DNA from: Balanoglossus misakiensis
Lineage: Eukaryota; Hemichordata
Direction: 5' to 3'
Assembly: GCA_040954595.2 (NCBI GenBank)
Contig: CM082591.2
Coordinates: 2,046,001-2,110,000, forward strand
DNA: 64,000 nucleotides
Made by a program: the position numbers and the translations under genes. Below the pieces are notes generated by a model. The model did no database searches. It was not told the DNA's origin and saw only the letters and a list, made by a program, of their open reading frames with translations. Positions 37,381 through 48,501 of this stretch are shown here, one piece after another (positions within the stretch are counted from its first letter, which is position 1; the number at the start of each line of letters is the position of its first letter).

Positions 37381-40300
37381 ATGGCTCAAGCAACGAATGA
37401 GGTTCTCCACGAAGGAGACGATGCTCCCGATTTTTTTATGACGGGAGAAGACAGAGAATGGATCGCGAACACCACAGAGTACATGGAAAGTAATTTTAAT
37501 GTCAGCGGAGCATTTGCTGATCGTGATTTTATAGGTGGGCCTCCGATTCTGGACCAAATCAACGAGTTTGTTTACACTTGTAAGAAGACAGTGATTGAAT
37601 TTCACGGGGGCAGCGAATGGCGAAACTACGCGGCGAGGATGGTCATCCAGCGAATGTTTGTCGAAAGCCAAGAAGAATCGAAACACCGTCTCATCGTTGT
37701 CGTCCGGGACGAAGAAGCTGGGAGTAAAGTGCCACCATTTCTGGCGTGCCATTTCCGCCTGAAATCGTCAGAACCGGATTTTCATTGGAAGTTGCACAAT
37801 AGTATCAGGGGGCTTTCCCTGTCGAACAGGAAGCGATTGGAAAAACAGGCCGAGAACATGCAAACTGTTGAAGGTGAGAATTCTTACATCGTGTATGTGC
37901 ACCATGGTCAAATATTGTACGACTACCAAGATATTCAACAGGTTGGACTAATAAAAAATCAACTTTTAAAGTTTATGCTCTGTTGCTATGGAGACCTTTC
38001 AAAATTACTGAAATTGCTCATTATTTTCCTGAACATTCAAATAGACACTGTACTATTCATTTATTTTTCGAAATGAAAAGTAATACATATTTCTTAATAA
38101 TGATGTATTTGTTTTATTCAACAACTACATTTGTATAATTGTAACTGTTCATTTATACTTATATCCTCAGATCCATTCACAATTCCTGGGAATAATCTTC
38201 ATGATGAGAAATTTCCATCCAGTGAGCCAGGAAGCAAATCAGTAACTCAAGGTGAGTCATGATCGAGATCTCAAGGTGGATGCATTTTCTCTGGTAGAAA
38301 TACCACACACATTACAGTTCAAATCCTAACTATAACACTATTTATATTCCATGTACAGAAATAAGAAAGGATCATGATAGATTTATTCCGGAATCTCATT
38401 CCCATGACCCTCTGGAACAAGAACTAGGAAATATGGCTCAGCAGTTTTCCAACGGAAGTCCAGGAAGTACATCTGGAGACAGAGAAGGAGAGCAGCCAAG
38501 GGATAGATTTCTGTCAGAGGATATTGAGGGAATATTGTCACCAATACAATCAGAAAACTTGGATGGAAGAGCAAGAAATTCAGGTAATGACCTTACATGT
38601 ATTTTGCACCTTCATAAGCTGTCTCCACCTATAAGTGCATATAAGTGCATATATATTACTATTCCGTCTCAGTTCGCACAAACACACCAGAGGTCATCCG
38701 CTGAAAGTTGACATAGGACACTGCAAACTGAACACTAGAAGAAATTTTTTCACAAATAGGATAGCTGCAATCTGGAACAACCTACCAGCCCAAGTTGTCA
38801 CCGCAAACTCTGTGAACACCTTCAAGAATCGTCTTGACATTTTTCTGGCAACACAGCCAATGAAATACAACTACTCCGAACCCTACATCATGCAAACCAG
38901 ATCGGACAAAACTACCTCCACAATGGAATGATATGGAGCTGAATATAGAGGCTCACAAGCCTGCGTTCAGTACCTGCCTAACCTAACCTAACCTAACCTA
39001 ACCTATAAAACTTGTTTGTATGGATGTACTTTACAGAGACACTTCATGAAGGGTTAGCAGACAAAACAGAAGATGGGCAGATGGCAGCAGATGCTGACAA
39101 AGTCAGTAGAAGTGAACAGATAACAACTGAAACAAGGCAGGCAGATTCAGAACAGAAGAAACTCAAAGATGATAAACAGAACGACAATGACAATCAACAT
39201 GGGAAATGTGACACTAGTACAAAAGGTACATGTGCAGGAGCATGGCAATCTGTTCCTTTCATTTCATTACAAAATATGTGGTCATCCGGATGGTTTTTGG
39301 CCCTGGGTTTGTCCAAAGTGACCCAGTTGGAAATTCCGTTTGGAGCTGTACTGTAAATTGTATCAAAAAGACACGTGCTGTCCTCACCTTCATTGTTTTC
39401 TATACCTCTCCTCCAGATGTGTCCAGTACTGATACAGTGCCCAGCTCCAATGGACTTGCTTCAATTGATCTGTTATCTGAATGCAGTGACACAGGTATTG
39501 ATGACCACCTGACCTTTGTTGGCTGTAGCTTTTCATTTATTAGTTTCATTTGTGGAAGCAATAAAGTTAATTAACTGAGAATCAGTTGTAGATGATATGC
39601 TTTGAATTCTTTGAGGGTGAAATTAATAAGGTTATACAGTCATGGCCTAGCATCCATTTTGTCTTTACTGAACTCAGTCGGACAGATGGACAGATAGATG
39701 AGCATTGTGCATTTAACTGCCTGGTACCCCTGTTGAGAAGATGATGTAACTGTCCTCCCCTTGACGTCAATCACAGAATATACCCTGCATCTTCAATCCT
39801 GTCATCTGATCTTCTATAAATTGGATGTAAGATTAAACCCTGCAGTCAAGGCAGGGCTAATTACATCCCCAGTACAAACTCTGTGATTTAAGAACACCAA
39901 TTGTGATTGGCCGCAAGCAGGTGTCCGTTACATCAACTTTCTCAGCAGGGTATATACGTGGCCATTAGCTTGCATGTTGAGTGCACACCACTGCAGTTCT
40001 TGGCCGTCCATCACAAGAATCTTCTTTCTGTTCATTCCAGAATCTGCCCAGATGGCAGGCTTATCACTGGGTAACCAAGTAAATGACAGTCAAAGTAAGG
40101 CAATTCTGAAAATAACAGAAATCACAGTTAGCTAATTCTACAGTGTTTTACATATGTCATACGTTTCAATATCGTGACAAAGAGTCTTATTGCATTGAAC
40201 CAATGTCTGCCACAAACTGTTTCTCATCAGTAATAATCTACCAAATGATTAATCTTTTTATTGCTTTTCCTACCTTGTGAACAGGCAATTCTGCAAAAGT

Positions 40301-40730
40301 CCATGGAGAGACCTTACTGAGAAAACTGGAAGATTATGAGGGAAAACTTGATGCTGTCAGCGCAGCCGACCTAAGAACAGTATCCATGTCGCCCAATGAG
40401 TTCAGGGAGCACCAGAAATCTATGTCGAACCTCGGCAGAGACGGGCAAGACCTCATATGCCACATTCTGAAAACGTGCGCCACCACAGTTGGCGGTCTTC
40501 AACTCGACTCGGCAGTCGAACACGACATGTCGCATTTCCGGGAATATCTGCTAAAAGAGAAGTACATATCCCCCAGTCTGGATCAAAAGCTGAAAAAGCT
40601 GAAATTTGAGGGAACGGCAAACAGTACTATGTCAGAGAATGTTATTCAGGTTTCGAACAACGTCGTTGCCAGACTTTGTATCAGTGACTTGAAAAAGCTC
40701 ATCCAAAAAGCATTTGAGACAAGTTCATGA
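37381..40730 (+). CDS. TIR-domain protein with RHIM-like C-terminal motif
   Basis: Seven coding exons give 521 aa: 37381-37873, 38171-38251, 38359-38583, 39037-39225, 39417-39494, 40041-40094 and 40285-40730; all introns are phase 1. Exon 1 encodes a TLR-type TIR domain (about 15-135): box 1 region PDFFMTGEDREW, BB loop DRDFIGGPPILDQI, and a SEWRNY motif aligning with the SEWC-Y of TLRs. The middle exons encode a hydrophilic, low-complexity linker. The last exon encodes a helical domain I do not recognise and, at 494-497, IQVS followed by Asn-Asn, resembling the RHIM tetrad (I/V-Q-I/V/L-G) but with Ser for Gly. TIR plus RHIM is the makeup of TRIF (TICAM1), so an innate immune adaptor is a reasonable inference, not proven. 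The annotated ATG is the first in frame after the 5' acceptor. Confidence 0.83.
38679..39005 (+). mobile_element. 5'-truncated CR1-like non-LTR retrotransposon with (CCTAA)n tail
   Basis: The translation contains TRGHPLKV, RRNFFTNRIAAIWNNLP and SVNTFKNRLD, the typical C-terminal end of CR1/Jockey-type reverse transcriptase proteins. The coding remnant stops at about 38931 and is followed by a short 3' region ending in five CCTAA units (38977-39005). It lies in the intron between exons 3 and 4 of the TIR gene, in the same orientation. The left boundary is approximate. Confidence 0.8.
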
Positions 40731-41449
40731 ATTTCAAATACATATTCAGTTATTTTACCTTCTTTACGTTTGGGAAGATATGTTTCTGTATATTTTTGTA
40801 AGTTCTGTAAAATTGGGGTAGATAGATCAGAGGTGGCTTTTATTTTTTATAGCTGTGCATTATTTGGTAGGATTCGGTGAAAACTGCAATGTATTACAAA
40901 TAGACATGTAATCTATGTAATTTATGCCAAACACAGAATGAATATAGAGTCATTTACTTGTCAGAATTTAAGGAACAATCATTTATTTTTGCCATAACTA
41001 ACATTTTGCATCCAGAATTTTTCCTTTCACCTTCCAATGCAGTAGAGTACACAAAAAAAACTTACATAAAGTTATTATTCATTCATTTGAAGGAAATTTA
41101 TGCTTTGATTATATTATAGTCCTTACATTGGTATATTTAAATCAACGTTTAGGAAAAGTCCTGAAATGGTTGTTAAAATATATTATGTAAATTTTTGCAA
41201 CTTAGAGAATTTTAATGATCATGTGCTTTAAACAATCATAGGATGCAATAATTTTATTTACACAGATCACTTTAACCCATGGACACTGCTTATATTTTTT
41301 AATGAAAGTAGTATTTCAGCAATAAATTATTTTTGAAGCCTAATATGTATAAAATTTACACCTTTAAAGATTATAATTTTATAGCGAAATTTTAATGTAT
41401 ATTTTGTTAATTGCAAAACATGGAATTGTAACGTATTTGATGAAATAGA

Positions 41450-41455
41450 AATAAA
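41450..41455 (+). terminator. Candidate poly(A) signal of the TIR gene
   Basis: AATAAA lies 720 bp after the stop codon in AT-rich sequence. Confidence 0.45.
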
Positions 41456-42221
41456 TAGTTTATTGATTCAATCCTTTAGTGAATTATTGTTTGAATTACT
41501 AACCACTGAATCCATTTAACCTGAACTTTGTATCTTGTACAAAGATCTCGACTGACCTGTCCAAAGGTGAACAAATTGCAATGACCTGCGTCTTTTATCT
41601 TTATTGACTGTGGCGGCGCCCTGCATTCGTATGGACAGCAGACAGGCATGTAGACACATACAGAAAAACAGGATGGCAGGCAGTCAGAAATCTAAGAAAA
41701 GCACATAGACACGAGGATATAGTATCACGTGTACATCAGTGTATACCACACATGACAGCATACAATTTAAAATATCTGCTATTTCCTTTCATTTCTCTGA
41801 AAAACATTAGTTTGCAAGGTTTTGACGTCACCGAATATTAACCATTAATGGCCATTATCTAGTTTAGAACAAATGCATTATATAAAACCAAATTGAAGTA
41901 CTAAACGGTTTGGACATTGAATGCACTCACATGAATACAGTACATCTTGTAGATGGATGAGTGAGGCCAGCTGTGTGATCTGTTCCAAGACAACTTCTCA
42001 TTCAGATGAACTTTCATAATTTCTTGATTCTTTCCAGACACGCATCAAGTAGGAGATCCATGTATATTCGTTGTAGTTCTCCTCTCGTCTTCAGCCAATG
42101 ATACGCAGACAGAAGTGCACAAACAACATTTCCATTGTTTAAATTTAATTCCCTGATGCTCGATTCAATTTTCCTCTTGCTCTTTTCCTTATCAGCCAGT
42201 GATAAAATCAGCGAATTCGAT

Positions 42222-43043
42222 ATGAGTTACATCAATGTCTTATCGGAATGGTAAGACATTGCTGATGTTCATCGTTTCATGCGACTTCTCAGTTCACCGT
42301 TGCTACGGGTTACGCATCAGTGCAGTGATTGTTTTACATTAGCAGCCAGCAATTAAATGCAGGACTCACTCAGGAAATCAAAAAAATCCATAGAAATTTC
42401 AGATCAACCATTTCATCATATGGAAAACCAAGAAAATATTGAATTTCAGGTTAAAGAAACTAGGTTTTAGGCAATTTCCTATGTAGTTGCTCCAGAATTG
42501 TGAATAGGTTCAGAACATTATATTTTATATTGAACATTTAAATTTTAAACGTATTCCACACGTAAAGAAACAAATGCTCCCTCTTTCTCTACAAACATGA
42601 CCTTATTTTTTTCTTCTGTAAATTACTGGTGCAATATACAGATTCATAATCACTGATGATTTGACATGGTACTGTGACTTCGTAAAATTCACATACATGT
42701 ATATACATACATAAAAAGATAAATAACAGAATTACAGAATTTTTATTGCATATACTCTATTCTATTTTACCCTGCTTACAACCGATTAAAATTTATATTG
42801 CTTGTAAGCAGTAGGGATGTTCGTTTAGAATGACTGGCACAGTGACTGGGAACATTTGATTTGATGTTATTTTTCAGGGACGAAATCTCGTCATGTCCGC
42901 AATCAACAGCTACAAAGAGGGCGAGGTTTAATAGTGGTAGCGGTTCATACTTCACAGATCAAGTAACCGTGGCAACCCGGAAACGACACGGCGCTGGAAG
43001 TCAGCTCCAATCTAAAACCTATTGTGCTGGAACCGTTGCATAA
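42222..43043 (+). CDS. Possible two-exon 64-aa protein, family unknown
   Basis: A short exon (42196-42250) has a pyrimidine-rich TTATCAG acceptor and a GTAAGA donor. It joins in phase 2, through a split Trp codon, to a terminal exon at 42878-43043 with a TTTTTCAG acceptor and a TAA stop. The frame is open across both. The first ATG (42222) gives a protein starting MSYINVLSEWDEISS, with two basic clusters (TKRARF, RKRH) that could be nuclear localisation signals. The frame is also open upstream of the ATG to the acceptor, so the true start could be in an earlier exon I cannot find. AATAAA at 43414-43419 could end it. Function unknown. Confidence 0.42.
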
Positions 43044-44603
43044 ACTGTACACATTGAGAAATCGGAATACTGTGTAGGAAAAAAAATGGCTGGTTTTGCA
43101 ATAACAAATTTTGGCTTCATAAATTTATTTCATATTGACATGCTAGTGCAATACTAAGTGAATATTTGCTTCATAAATTTATATTATATTTTATCGCGAT
43201 GGAGTGTCTGAAAATGACAGTTTCATCACGTACAGCATTTTTTGACAAATCACGTTTATTTTTTTTAACAAACTTAAGGAATTTACAATCAAAATACATT
43301 TACTGTCCAAAATCACTTTTTCATAATATAAATTTAATTATGCAACTTGATACAAGGTTACATTGATTAGAACGCAAGAACACATTTCTGAAAAAAAGTT
43401 CACATCTGAGGTCAATAAACTGTCTTTGACAAAGGGGTTACAAAGTTGCTAAAATACACCAATAAGGTTTGATTTTTAAATACAAGGTCATAGGGGAGCA
43501 ACTATACCTCATGCATAACACAATAATTTTTATGGATGGCTAAACACACGTTTCACCAAGGCGTGCGTTGTTGCTACATCTGGCAGTGAGAAACAAACAA
43601 TTCTATGTAAAAGATTTAACCAAAATCACCATATTAAGTGCTGCACCTTCTTAAAAGGATGGCATTGCTACACACAGCCACAGTACTAATAAGTGCTATT
43701 GAATATTAAATAAGTGAGAATTTAAAATGTGATTCTGTGGCATCTATGTCACCAGTGGTCGAAGATATTTTACAGTTATCTGAGGCGAATTATTCCAGAA
43801 AATACTGCGATGTTCTTTTGATAACATGTATAAGCAGGTGGCGTTTGTCACATCAAGGGTATGGAACAGTCACACGCCCTGATCAAATACAGGAAACCAC
43901 GATGAAATCATGTACTCAATTCACTCACCCACAACAATATTCACTGACGGACAAAACCCACGTGATTTTATAGCAATCTTTTTATAAAGTTATTTTCATG
44001 TTATAACTACTAGAAATTTATGTTTTATGAATATGATAGAAATAGTAAAGGTCACTTGGCACATTTGCATTCAAAATTTGCATATTTCTCATTGACTGTT
44101 TATGCCAGTAGATTGAATCCGCCATCTTCCCTGCTTATCTAGTATCTTAAACGCTTTAAAAAAATCACCTTGTGAAAAACACATAAAACTGATCAGACAT
44201 AATAAAGCTCTGATAAATAAAAACTCACTGAGTTATTCTTCACAAACTCATTGCGTTATCTCATTGATCATTTGTTTCAAAAAAATAATACGCAATGATT
44301 TTTTTTTAAATTGCACATTTTAAACTTTGCTTTGATAATCAAAATTGATGTCAACTGTTTTGTCGACATATTGGAGGACTGTCCTCCAACAGTCAAATTT
44401 AACGATTGGATGTCATAAAGAACTTGTAGAAGTACACCTTTTTGTTGACACTGACGTGACATAAAATTCGTCTTAAATTAAAGCAATACGGCAATCTATA
44501 TTGCAACCAATTAAACAGACAATTAAACTGCTGGACGGACTATATCTCAAAATACAACATTAAGGGAATAAGTAGAGGGCAGTTTAAATATTTTCGGGTC
44601 AAC

Positions 44604-44746
44604 ATAACTCTGTAATAGATGGTTTAATCAGTCCATGGCGAGATCACGCGAGACTTGGCTGTTCACCATAGAGAATGTTCTCCCGTATCCACGCGAGATC
44701 TCGTACTGTCTCGTTGAGGTCGGAAACTGGTCTATTACAGTGTTAT
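44604..44746. mobile_element. Short inverted-repeat element (MITE), family A
   Basis: Imperfect terminal inverted repeats (ATAACTCTGTAATAGA and TCTATTACAGTGTTAT) bound about 140 bp. TA at each end could be a Tc1/mariner-type target duplication. The interior carries further inverted CGCGAGA words. No coding capacity. Confidence 0.65.
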
Positions 44747-46824
44747 ATTAGAACAAAAAAGCAACGATATTAGGTAAATATACATGACTGCATTTCTAAA
44801 TGAGAAACATTTCTGTAGCCTTGTAAATTACCACTCGTAGAACACAATTGCACTCTGCTTTCTGTGGTTAGGTGATGAATTTCATGTCCTATACGTAATA
44901 TTCTATAATGAAAAATATGTCTACTTTTATGGCAATGAAGCTTATCAAATATTGGCAGCTCGGGAACTTCGGTAAATGTGGCATGAAGATATCCGGATTT
45001 AAGCACAATGGCGTTCGCGAGAAACCGTCACCTGTTCGTGACATAATCAAAGTGATAATCATTTATATACGCTGGCTGGTTCAGGCTGTCTGGCGATTTC
45101 TTTGTTGAAAATCCAAAAACAGCTAAGCCACACTCTTGCATCATTAAATGTTCAAGGCTTTATTTTGCATTCTTCTGCCAATCTGGCAAGGCATCAATGT
45201 GTCGTGCTATACAAATCTCAAATTGATCGTGAAATCCGGAGACAGGGTAAAAAACATCACTTGTTCCAGATGTTGCCAACTCCATGTAATCAAACGACCT
45301 CAATTTTCCAGTTAGCGAAACCTGCAAGTTGATATAGAAAACAAAACAAGTTAATAGTATAGGAAAGAATAGAAAAAGTAATTCTCCAAAGAGCAACGAA
45401 AGCAACAATCACACTACTTATTCACAATCACTACGACGCAAACAGTGGCCTCATAAATGATTTATGTATTTGAGATGACGACTGATAACTAATTTTAGGT
45501 TGCCATGGATTTTATTATATGCTGCGTAGCAACACAAGGGCAGGCGTGCTTTCACGATATTAAACTCCGCTTGTCGTTGTCCTTGTTGTTTTTGTATGTT
45601 GGTGACGATACAATTACAATTGAAGAACCCCGGATTTTTGTATCATCGATTAGCCTTACTAAGTACCTGTTAGGTGTAAGTAGCAAGGCAAAATCAAGGG
45701 CAATATTGATGTCACAGGAAAAGTACACTTTTGAAAATTGCAAGGGCTAAGTTCTCATCGCATGCATGATACGCATGTACCGGCCTTGTGCCTGTGTTCA
45801 GCATATAAGCTAGCTGGAAGGCATTCGACAAAGACTAAAGTAAATGTACAGTAAACATGACAACTGACCTTTCGCGTCACACGCAGCAATTATTTCTTAA
45901 AATTGACTTCAAATCACTACATATTGCCTTCTGGTGCATGGCACTAAAGCAGTGGTACACAATAATACATTTGAAGAGCGAGCAGACAACACCAAATGGA
46001 TAAATCCCATGATGAACACAGTACCGGGGGTATGTCGCTCGGCTGGGAGAATTTGACTCATCTGGTCGCATTTGCCAGTAACTATTTCCAATTGTTGGCC
46101 TTTCAGAACCCTCCCCAGATGGGAATTAGCTGAACTTTCAATCATTCCCCTCTGTGAGTGACGACAATTACAGAACGTGTTTACTGCTAATCAGGTCTGC
46201 TCAGAGCAGATCAGAAAGGTGTAAGGGGTGGACCTTTTGATATCCTCGGGAGGGGGGTCTGCAAGATTGATGAGGTAATATTTTTTGTACCTGATCCACT
46301 GGTCAATTTTTCACTCTCTGATTTCTTGAAATTGTTCTTTGTGCTGTTCATTTGGAAAGGTTTATCTCACTTTCGTGCACCATCTGTTTTTCAAGCTTTC
46401 TCTGGCTGAAGTTATTTGCCTTGACATTTGCTGGGAATTTTCCCCTGAAAATCTTCCAGACCCTCGCCAGGAAATGAAGAAGTCCGCCCCTAACCATGAA
46501 AAAATTGCCAACCTGCACCTCTCCTGATGAAAATTAATAGGAAAATGCATTCAACCGACGAGTTCAATCTACAGCATACAAAGAAAGGTTATCTTAACAT
46601 GTATGTGTAGCCGCATTCTTGTGTATACTTAGCACGTAATTTAATAGTTAGCGGGTATCTCACAGAAACCAGGCTATTTTTGGAAACACATAATCTTAGG
46701 CTGTGCGCGTTGTGTCGCCATCAAGCACTGAGATACCTGAGGCGAATGTATAATTCTGTATACACCTCTGTGATCTTTGAAGAGCCGTGTATGGTTTGAC
46801 CTGCAACTGACGCTATGCGAACGC

Positions 46825-46905
46825 TCATGCTGATCGAATAGACCGTGTTCCGTACTCCACGGGACCACGGGAAATCTCGCGTGACATGGTAAAATATGCC
46901 TGCGA
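46825..46905 (-). repeat. Partial copy of MITE family A
   Basis: On the minus strand this matches the right half of the copy at 56836-56885: the shared order is GTCACGCGAGATTT, then a GTGGAGT-CGGAA block, then GTCTATT. Boundaries are approximate. Confidence 0.55.
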
Positions 46906-47301
46906 GTCAATCAGCAAAAATGGCGTATCTGAGTATTCAAAAGAACGTTTGGTAGCGCTCTATTTTCGCGTTTGCCACTCGCTGAAAATCTGTGGATGGC
47001 TAGATTATTATCCAAATTATTAAGCCAGTCGTTTCTTACCAGCATTATGTTTTATATTAATGAACATGATGAAAATGTGGGCAAATGTTATTATGTAACG
47101 GGATTAGAGTTAATTGTCTAGTCCAATATTTAGTAATTAAATCGTCTTTTCAAATTGAATGCATCGCAGAAACAGACTGGTAGTCCATATTTTAATTATG
47201 GCAAATATTGAGCTTGCGTATAATTATTAACTGGTATACACATAATACCTAATAGACACTAATTAGTAAAGAGGGCGTTATGTAATATGCAACGACTCAC
47301 C

Positions 47302-48483
47302 TTAAAGATAGGTATCAGGTCCCGGCATGGCTGCCAAAGGCCACGCCATCTTCTTATCCCCTTTTGAGTCCCTGTCAAAATTTTTAGTCGGTGTACTTGA
47401 TCGGTAGTTTCCGTTTCCGTTACTGGTTTCTATGATGCCCACGTGGTTTTTCTTGGCAAATCGCGATGTGGTCGTGATGGCATAGGTGTTGCTGCGATAA
47501 CAACGCATGTTGGACATGCAGAAAACCTCCTTGCAGCCCCGACGGAAGTTCGAGTTGTAGCAAGAGTAGATGATGGGGTTGGAAACGCTTGATGCAAACG
47601 CGATCCACGTGACTGATATGTAAATAGTTGGGTTGACGTGCGTGGCCTGCGAGCATGCGTACCAGAGTTGCGCAATACAAAATGGCGCCCATGAGCAGAA
47701 GTAAGCGATGTTGACCATTGAGAGCATTTTAATAGTTTTGACTTTAGTCCTCGGGACTGTGTTCATAGTTCTTTGAAATGTCCTGCCTCCTACACCGACT
47801 GTCCATATGTACTTGTAGATTTTGATGTACACAATAAAAATTATGACAACAGGGATGAGAAAGATGATGAGAAATATCAGAACTGTGTAGATTATTCCCC
47901 CTACTGTGTTTGGTATGAAAGTATTGCACAGCACGTTTCCATAGTAATGATCAGACGATGTAGCACCATAGAAGTAGAAAGTAGGGCAGGCGATGATGGC
48001 AGCGAAGATCCAGCTTCCTGTGATCATCTGTTTGGCCTTACTCCGTGTCACTTTAAAGCTCAGTGGGTAAATGATGGTGTAGAATCTATCGAAGGATATC
48101 GCGATCAAAACATACACCGTGGAGCCGGGCGTCAGAAGTTGGAGAAATCTCACCAACTTGCACATGAAGTCCCCGAAGACCCACTCGGCGGAGATGACCC
48201 TGGCTGCGATGAACGGCATGCAGAGGAAGGCGACTAGAAGGTCCGCCCACGCCAGTGACACTACGAAGTAGTTGGTCGTGCTTTGCATCCGTCGGCTGCG
48301 GTACACCACAATGCACACCAGCGTGTTGCCGAAAATGCATCCAAGCCACATGAGGGTCAGCGTGACGATCTCCAGAACGACGTTGGCGTTCGAGCGGTAC
48401 GGGTCTGTCCACACAGCGGCGGTGGTGGCGTTGGCCGTAGGGAGCTCTGTTGTCAGCCCGTGGCCAGCTTCGGTTGACCCCAT
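47302..48483 (-). CDS. GPR19: Class A G-protein-coupled receptor, GPR19 orthologue
   Basis: A single coding exon gives 393 aa with seven hydrophobic segments. Family marks include QSTTNYFVVS after helix 1, the DRF variant of DRY in FDRFYTIIYPLSFKV, VPRTKVKTIKM before helix 6, CSWAPF in helix 6 and NPIIYSCYN in helix 7. The tail contains NFRRG, a KEVFCMS block, CYRSNTYAITTTSR and KKMAWP near the end, matching vertebrate GPR19 almost motif by motif. The disulfide cysteines are present in the first and second extracellular loops. It is an orphan-type plasma-membrane receptor; proposed ligands in vertebrates are debated. The ATG at 48483 is chosen because it gives a normal short N-terminus before helix 1. 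A perfect GTGAGT donor directly follows the stop codon, suggesting a 3'UTR intron. Confidence 0.95.
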   Translation of the reverse strand: MGSTEAGHGLTTELPTANATTAAVWTDPYRSNANVVLEIVTLTLMWLGCIFGNTLVCIVVYRSRRMQSTTNYFVVSLAWADLLVAFLCMPFIAARVISAEWVFGDFMCKLVRFLQLLTPGSTVYVLIAISFDRFYTIIYPLSFKVTRSKAKQMITGSWIFAAIIACPTFYFYGATSSDHYYGNVLCNTFIPNTVGGIIYTVLIFLIIFLIPVVIIFIVYIKIYKYIWTVGVGGRTFQRTMNTVPRTKVKTIKMLSMVNIAYFCSWAPFCIAQLWYACSQATHVNPTIYISVTWIAFASSVSNPIIYSCYNSNFRRGCKEVFCMSNMRCYRSNTYAITTTSRFAKKNHVGIIETSNGNGNYRSSTPTKNFDRDSKGDKKMAWPLAAMPGPDTYL

Positions 48484-48501
48484 GATGTGTTATCATGGGG
48501 T
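48477..48501 (-). promoter_or_regulatory. Hairpin around the GPR19 start codon, with an upstream ATG
   Basis: A perfect 10-bp inverted repeat (ACCCCATGAT / ATCATGGGGT) with a 5-base loop encloses the GPR19 start codon. One arm contains that ATG and the other contains an ATG 13 bases upstream in a different frame. The upstream ATG opens a frame of about 136 codons that overlaps the receptor. A role in limiting translation is inference. Confidence 0.6.

Larger units (their letters stand above)
43044..47301. other. Intergenic, repeats only
   Basis: No supported gene. It holds two members of a dispersed inverted-repeat family (44604-44746 and about 46825-46905). Open frames are short and without recognisable domains. 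Confidence 0.5.

Noticed and set aside
37874-38076. Extension of the TIR first exon to an in-frame stop
   Set aside because: A GTGAGA donor at 37874 and the next exon in the same phase explain it better; the extension is probably intron.
38977-39005. (CCTAA)n as an interstitial telomere
   Set aside because: It directly follows the 3' end of a CR1-like remnant and is only five units long, so it is the element's tail.
48086-48496. Long minus-strand frame overlapping GPR19
   Set aside because: It is an out-of-frame shadow of the receptor sequence. I kept it only as a possible upstream overlapping frame, not as a protein gene.
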